Part shown: piece after piece, positions 62,413-64,000 of the stretch
How positions within the stretch are numbered: position 1 is the first letter of the stretch
Layout: every line of letters starts with the position of its first letter
From: an uncultured Spirochaetaceae bacterium
GTDB lineage: Bacteria; Spirochaetota; Spirochaetia; Sphaerochaetales; Sphaerochaetaceae
Direction of reading: 5' to 3'
Assembly (NCBI GenBank): GCA_944389505.1
Contig: CALXMP010000003.1
Coordinates: forward strand, 208,043 to 272,042
DNA: 64,000 nucleotides
The notes under the pieces: model-generated
Databases searched by the model: none
The model's input: only the letters and a program-made list of their open reading frames with translations
What the model was told of the DNA's origin: nothing
Made by a program: the position numbers and the translations under genes

Positions 62413-63009
62413 ATGAATATACCAAATAGGCTGACAGTTCTGAGACTTGTGATGGTTCCTGTATTCCTTGTCTCATATCTCATATCCAAATGCGATTTCG
62501 CCATGAGCACCACTATATCAGCGGTCATGATGTTCATATGCTATGCTACTGCCGAGCTATCGGATTTTCTCGATGGCAAGATTGCAAGAAAGTACAACCT
62601 TGTGACCGACCTCGGGAAGGTCATGGATCCATTTGCTGATACGCTCTCCCATCTCACGTTCTTTGTCTGCTTCATGGATAGCGGGCTTATGCCTGCATGG
62701 GCTTTCATCATAATCATGTGGAGGGAGTTCTCGCAGCAGTTCATGAGGATGCTTATGATGGGTGTGGGGAAGGCCGTCCCCGCCAATATCTGGGGAAAGA
62801 GCAAGACTGCTCTATATGCACTCACATCTGTCCTTTCGATTGTCTATATCGTAGTAGCGGCGTTTGTCGCAGCAGGTAGCTGGAACGCTGTATGCGAGAA
62901 GATCCTCTATGTTTTCTATTCGCTTTCAGCAATCGCGGCTCTGCTTTCCTTCCTTACTTATTTCAGCGCGATAATGAAGTCGAAGGCACTGTCGGGAATG
63001 ACTAGATGA
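62413..63009 (+). CDS. pgsA: CDP-diacylglycerol--glycerol-3-phosphate 3-phosphatidyltransferase
   Basis: 198 residues with five or six membrane segments. The CDP-alcohol phosphotransferase motif DFLDGKIARKYNLVTDLGKV plus MDPFAD gives the DG-AR-G-D-D pattern (with Lys where Gly/Arg vary). Makes phosphatidylglycerophosphate for PG and cardiolipin. Overlaps the HAD gene by 4 bp, which may encode the matching or another phosphatase. Confidence 0.9.
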   Translation: MNIPNRLTVLRLVMVPVFLVSYLISKCDFAMSTTISAVMMFICYATAELSDFLDGKIARKYNLVTDLGKVMDPFADTLSHLTFFVCFMDSGLMPAWAFIIIMWREFSQQFMRMLMMGVGKAVPANIWGKSKTALYALTSVLSIVYIVVAAFVAAGSWNAVCEKILYVFYSLSAIAALLSFLTYFSAIMKSKALSGMTR

Positions 63010-63770
63010 GAGGAGAGCCTTTCAGAGGATTTTCCGAAGAGGAGAAAGCCAGGATAGAGTATGTCGTATCAGATGTCGATGATACGATAACCAGGAAGGG
63101 AAAGCTCTATCCTGAAGCTCTCCGTGCGCTATGGAAGCTCAAGACGAATGGCAAGATGGTCATCCTGCTTACAGGAGGATCAGCAGGATGGGCCGATGCG
63201 TATATAAGGCAATGGCCCGTTGATGCCGTAATAGCAGAGGGTGGGGCTCTCATCCTTGCCCATGGCCCAGATAACGAAATCGTATATAAAGCCAATCCGA
63301 TGATCGATCCTGATTACAGGAAGAAGAAGGAAAGCCTGCTGAAGATGACCGCAGGGCTTCGTCTCTCATCTGATCAGTATGCCCGCATCTATGATGTGGC
63401 ATATGAGAGGAAGGCTTTGAGAAGCTATGAGCGCAAAACACTGCTCGGTGTCATACAGGCCCTTGGAGGCCATGCATCCGAAAGCTCTATACATATAAAT
63501 GTGAGCTTCGGCAATTATTCAAAGAGCAATTCGCTTTTCTATTTCATGGGCTCGCTCTTCGGAATCGAAGAGTCGGATCTGAGGGATAAGACAGTCTATT
63601 TCGGGGATAGTCTCAACGACGATGAGATGTTCGGTGCAATCCCTGTCTCAGTCGGCATGCACTCCGTTGAGGATATGCGTACATCTTTCAGAAATCTGCC
63701 TATGTATATAACCGATGGATATGGTGGAGAAGGGTTCGTGGAGGCGACTTCAAACCTGATAGAACACTAA
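63006..63770 (+). CDS. HAD-superfamily phosphatase (type IIB)
   Basis: 254 residues. Motif I VVSDVDDTITRKG, motif II ILLTGGSAG, and motif IV YFGDSLNDDEMFG. The C2B cap lies between. Resembles the sucrose-6-phosphate/mannosyl-phosphoglycerate phosphatase group. Coupled to pgsA, so a phospholipid-related phosphate is possible, but this is unproven. Confidence 0.85.
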   Translation: MRGEPFRGFSEEEKARIEYVVSDVDDTITRKGKLYPEALRALWKLKTNGKMVILLTGGSAGWADAYIRQWPVDAVIAEGGALILAHGPDNEIVYKANPMIDPDYRKKKESLLKMTAGLRLSSDQYARIYDVAYERKALRSYERKTLLGVIQALGGHASESSIHINVSFGNYSKSNSLFYFMGSLFGIEESDLRDKTVYFGDSLNDDEMFGAIPVSVGMHSVEDMRTSFRNLPMYITDGYGGEGFVEATSNLIEH

Positions 63771-63790
63771 ATCCATGTATTACTACGAAA

Positions 63791-63946
63791 TAAAAAATTT
63801 TTGTAAAAATCTTTTGATTTCTGTTGACAAATCAGGTGCGATTGCAGTACTTTATTTGGGCACGCCAATGATGGCGAGCATGTTTTTTACAGATATATCA
63901 GCGAAGGGAAGAGATAGAGATATAAGGAAGCCTGTAGGCTTCCGTC
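63791..63946 (+). promoter_or_regulatory. Strong promoter with AT-rich UP element and leader hairpin
   Basis: TTGACA (63824-63829), 18-nt spacer, TACTTT (63848-63853), preceded by A/T runs (63791-63820) like an UP element. A hairpin GGAAGCC/GGCTTCC lies at 63929-63946. The gene it serves is outside the window; the 230 bp to the edge hold no gene I can support. Confidence 0.6.
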
Positions 63947-64000
63947 AATCCGAAACGAACAAGGGAAGTTTATAAGAGCCTGGTTCGTAAGCGAGCGATT

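Noticed and set aside
63775..63975. 66-codon frame at the right edge
   Set aside because: It crosses the UP element, -35 and -10 of a strong promoter and lacks a ribosome site.

Overview
The window reads as chromosomal DNA of a diderm bacterium, most likely a gut-type spirochaete (Sphaerochaetaceae/Treponema-like). Evidence seen: many short lipoproteins with an N-terminal signal ending in a Ser-Cys or Ser/Ala-Cys lipobox, a TolC-type outer-membrane protein with a complete RND pump, EF-G with a [13 protein letters not shown]1 motif, and moderate G+C. The taxonomic call is inference; no rRNA lies in the window. Some content (a T-box leader, type III glutamine synthetase) is typical of Firmicutes and fits the gene exchange reported for Sphaerochaeta.

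Layout. 1-2.9 kb: surface lipoprotein genes, one behind a promoter with a G9 tract in its spacer, a decayed ankyrin gene and tRNA-Leu. 3.1-4.7 kb: hisIE, a pentapeptide-repeat protein and a small unknown. 4.7-11.1 kb: RND/MFP/TolC efflux operon and nagB. 11.4-16.3 kb: mscL, then the hexuronate set uxuA-gntR-uxuB and a YitT-type membrane protein. 16.3-19.7 kb: solitary trpB, alkD, a LUD protein, tag and initiator tRNA. 19.8-21.7 kb: two small heat-shock genes, each behind a sigma-54 type -24/-12 element, around a YbaK-like gene. 21.7-28.8 kb: rsmI, a SpoU methyltransferase, a Lon-related protease, a Nif3-like gene, lspA and neighbours, tRNA-Ala. 28.8-30.2 kb: diverged direct repeats, two antitoxin-like genes, a c-di-AMP receptor. 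30.3-39.3 kb: MATE exporter, glnN, rubredoxin under a Fur-like box, a sodium:solute symporter, an M18 peptidase, a membrane protein and an AAA/DUF4143 ATPase behind three 23-bp-spaced iterons. 39.3-41.3 kb: a group II intron with a frameshifted reverse transcriptase, inserted next to a terminator hairpin. 41.3-49.8 kb: metK with a radical SAM/SPASM enzyme, TetR regulators, ilvA, HAD phosphatase, DnaJ/DUF5685/zinc-ribbon operon, glpQ. 49.8-52.7 kb: zur-znuA-znuC-znuB behind a perfect 7-1-7 box. 52.7-54.0 kb: a candidate type I toxin-antitoxin locus next to a PIN/AbrB pair. 54.2-64 kb: PPOX protein, thioredoxin, lipoproteins, HIT protein, fusA, a T-box leader with thrS, pgsA, a HAD phosphatase and a strong promoter at the right edge.

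Three themes cross the window. Many genes have a -10 hexamer only 6-8 nt before the start codon and no Shine-Dalgarno, as expected of leaderless mRNAs. Several promoters carry recognisable operators (Fur/Zur type dyads, sigma-54 elements with upstream dyads, iterons). Finally, 52.8-53.15 kb holds a 35-residue hydrophobic-cationic peptide gene with a strong ribosome site and an opposed promoter whose predicted short RNA overlaps its 3' end. This is the best candidate for an undescribed system.
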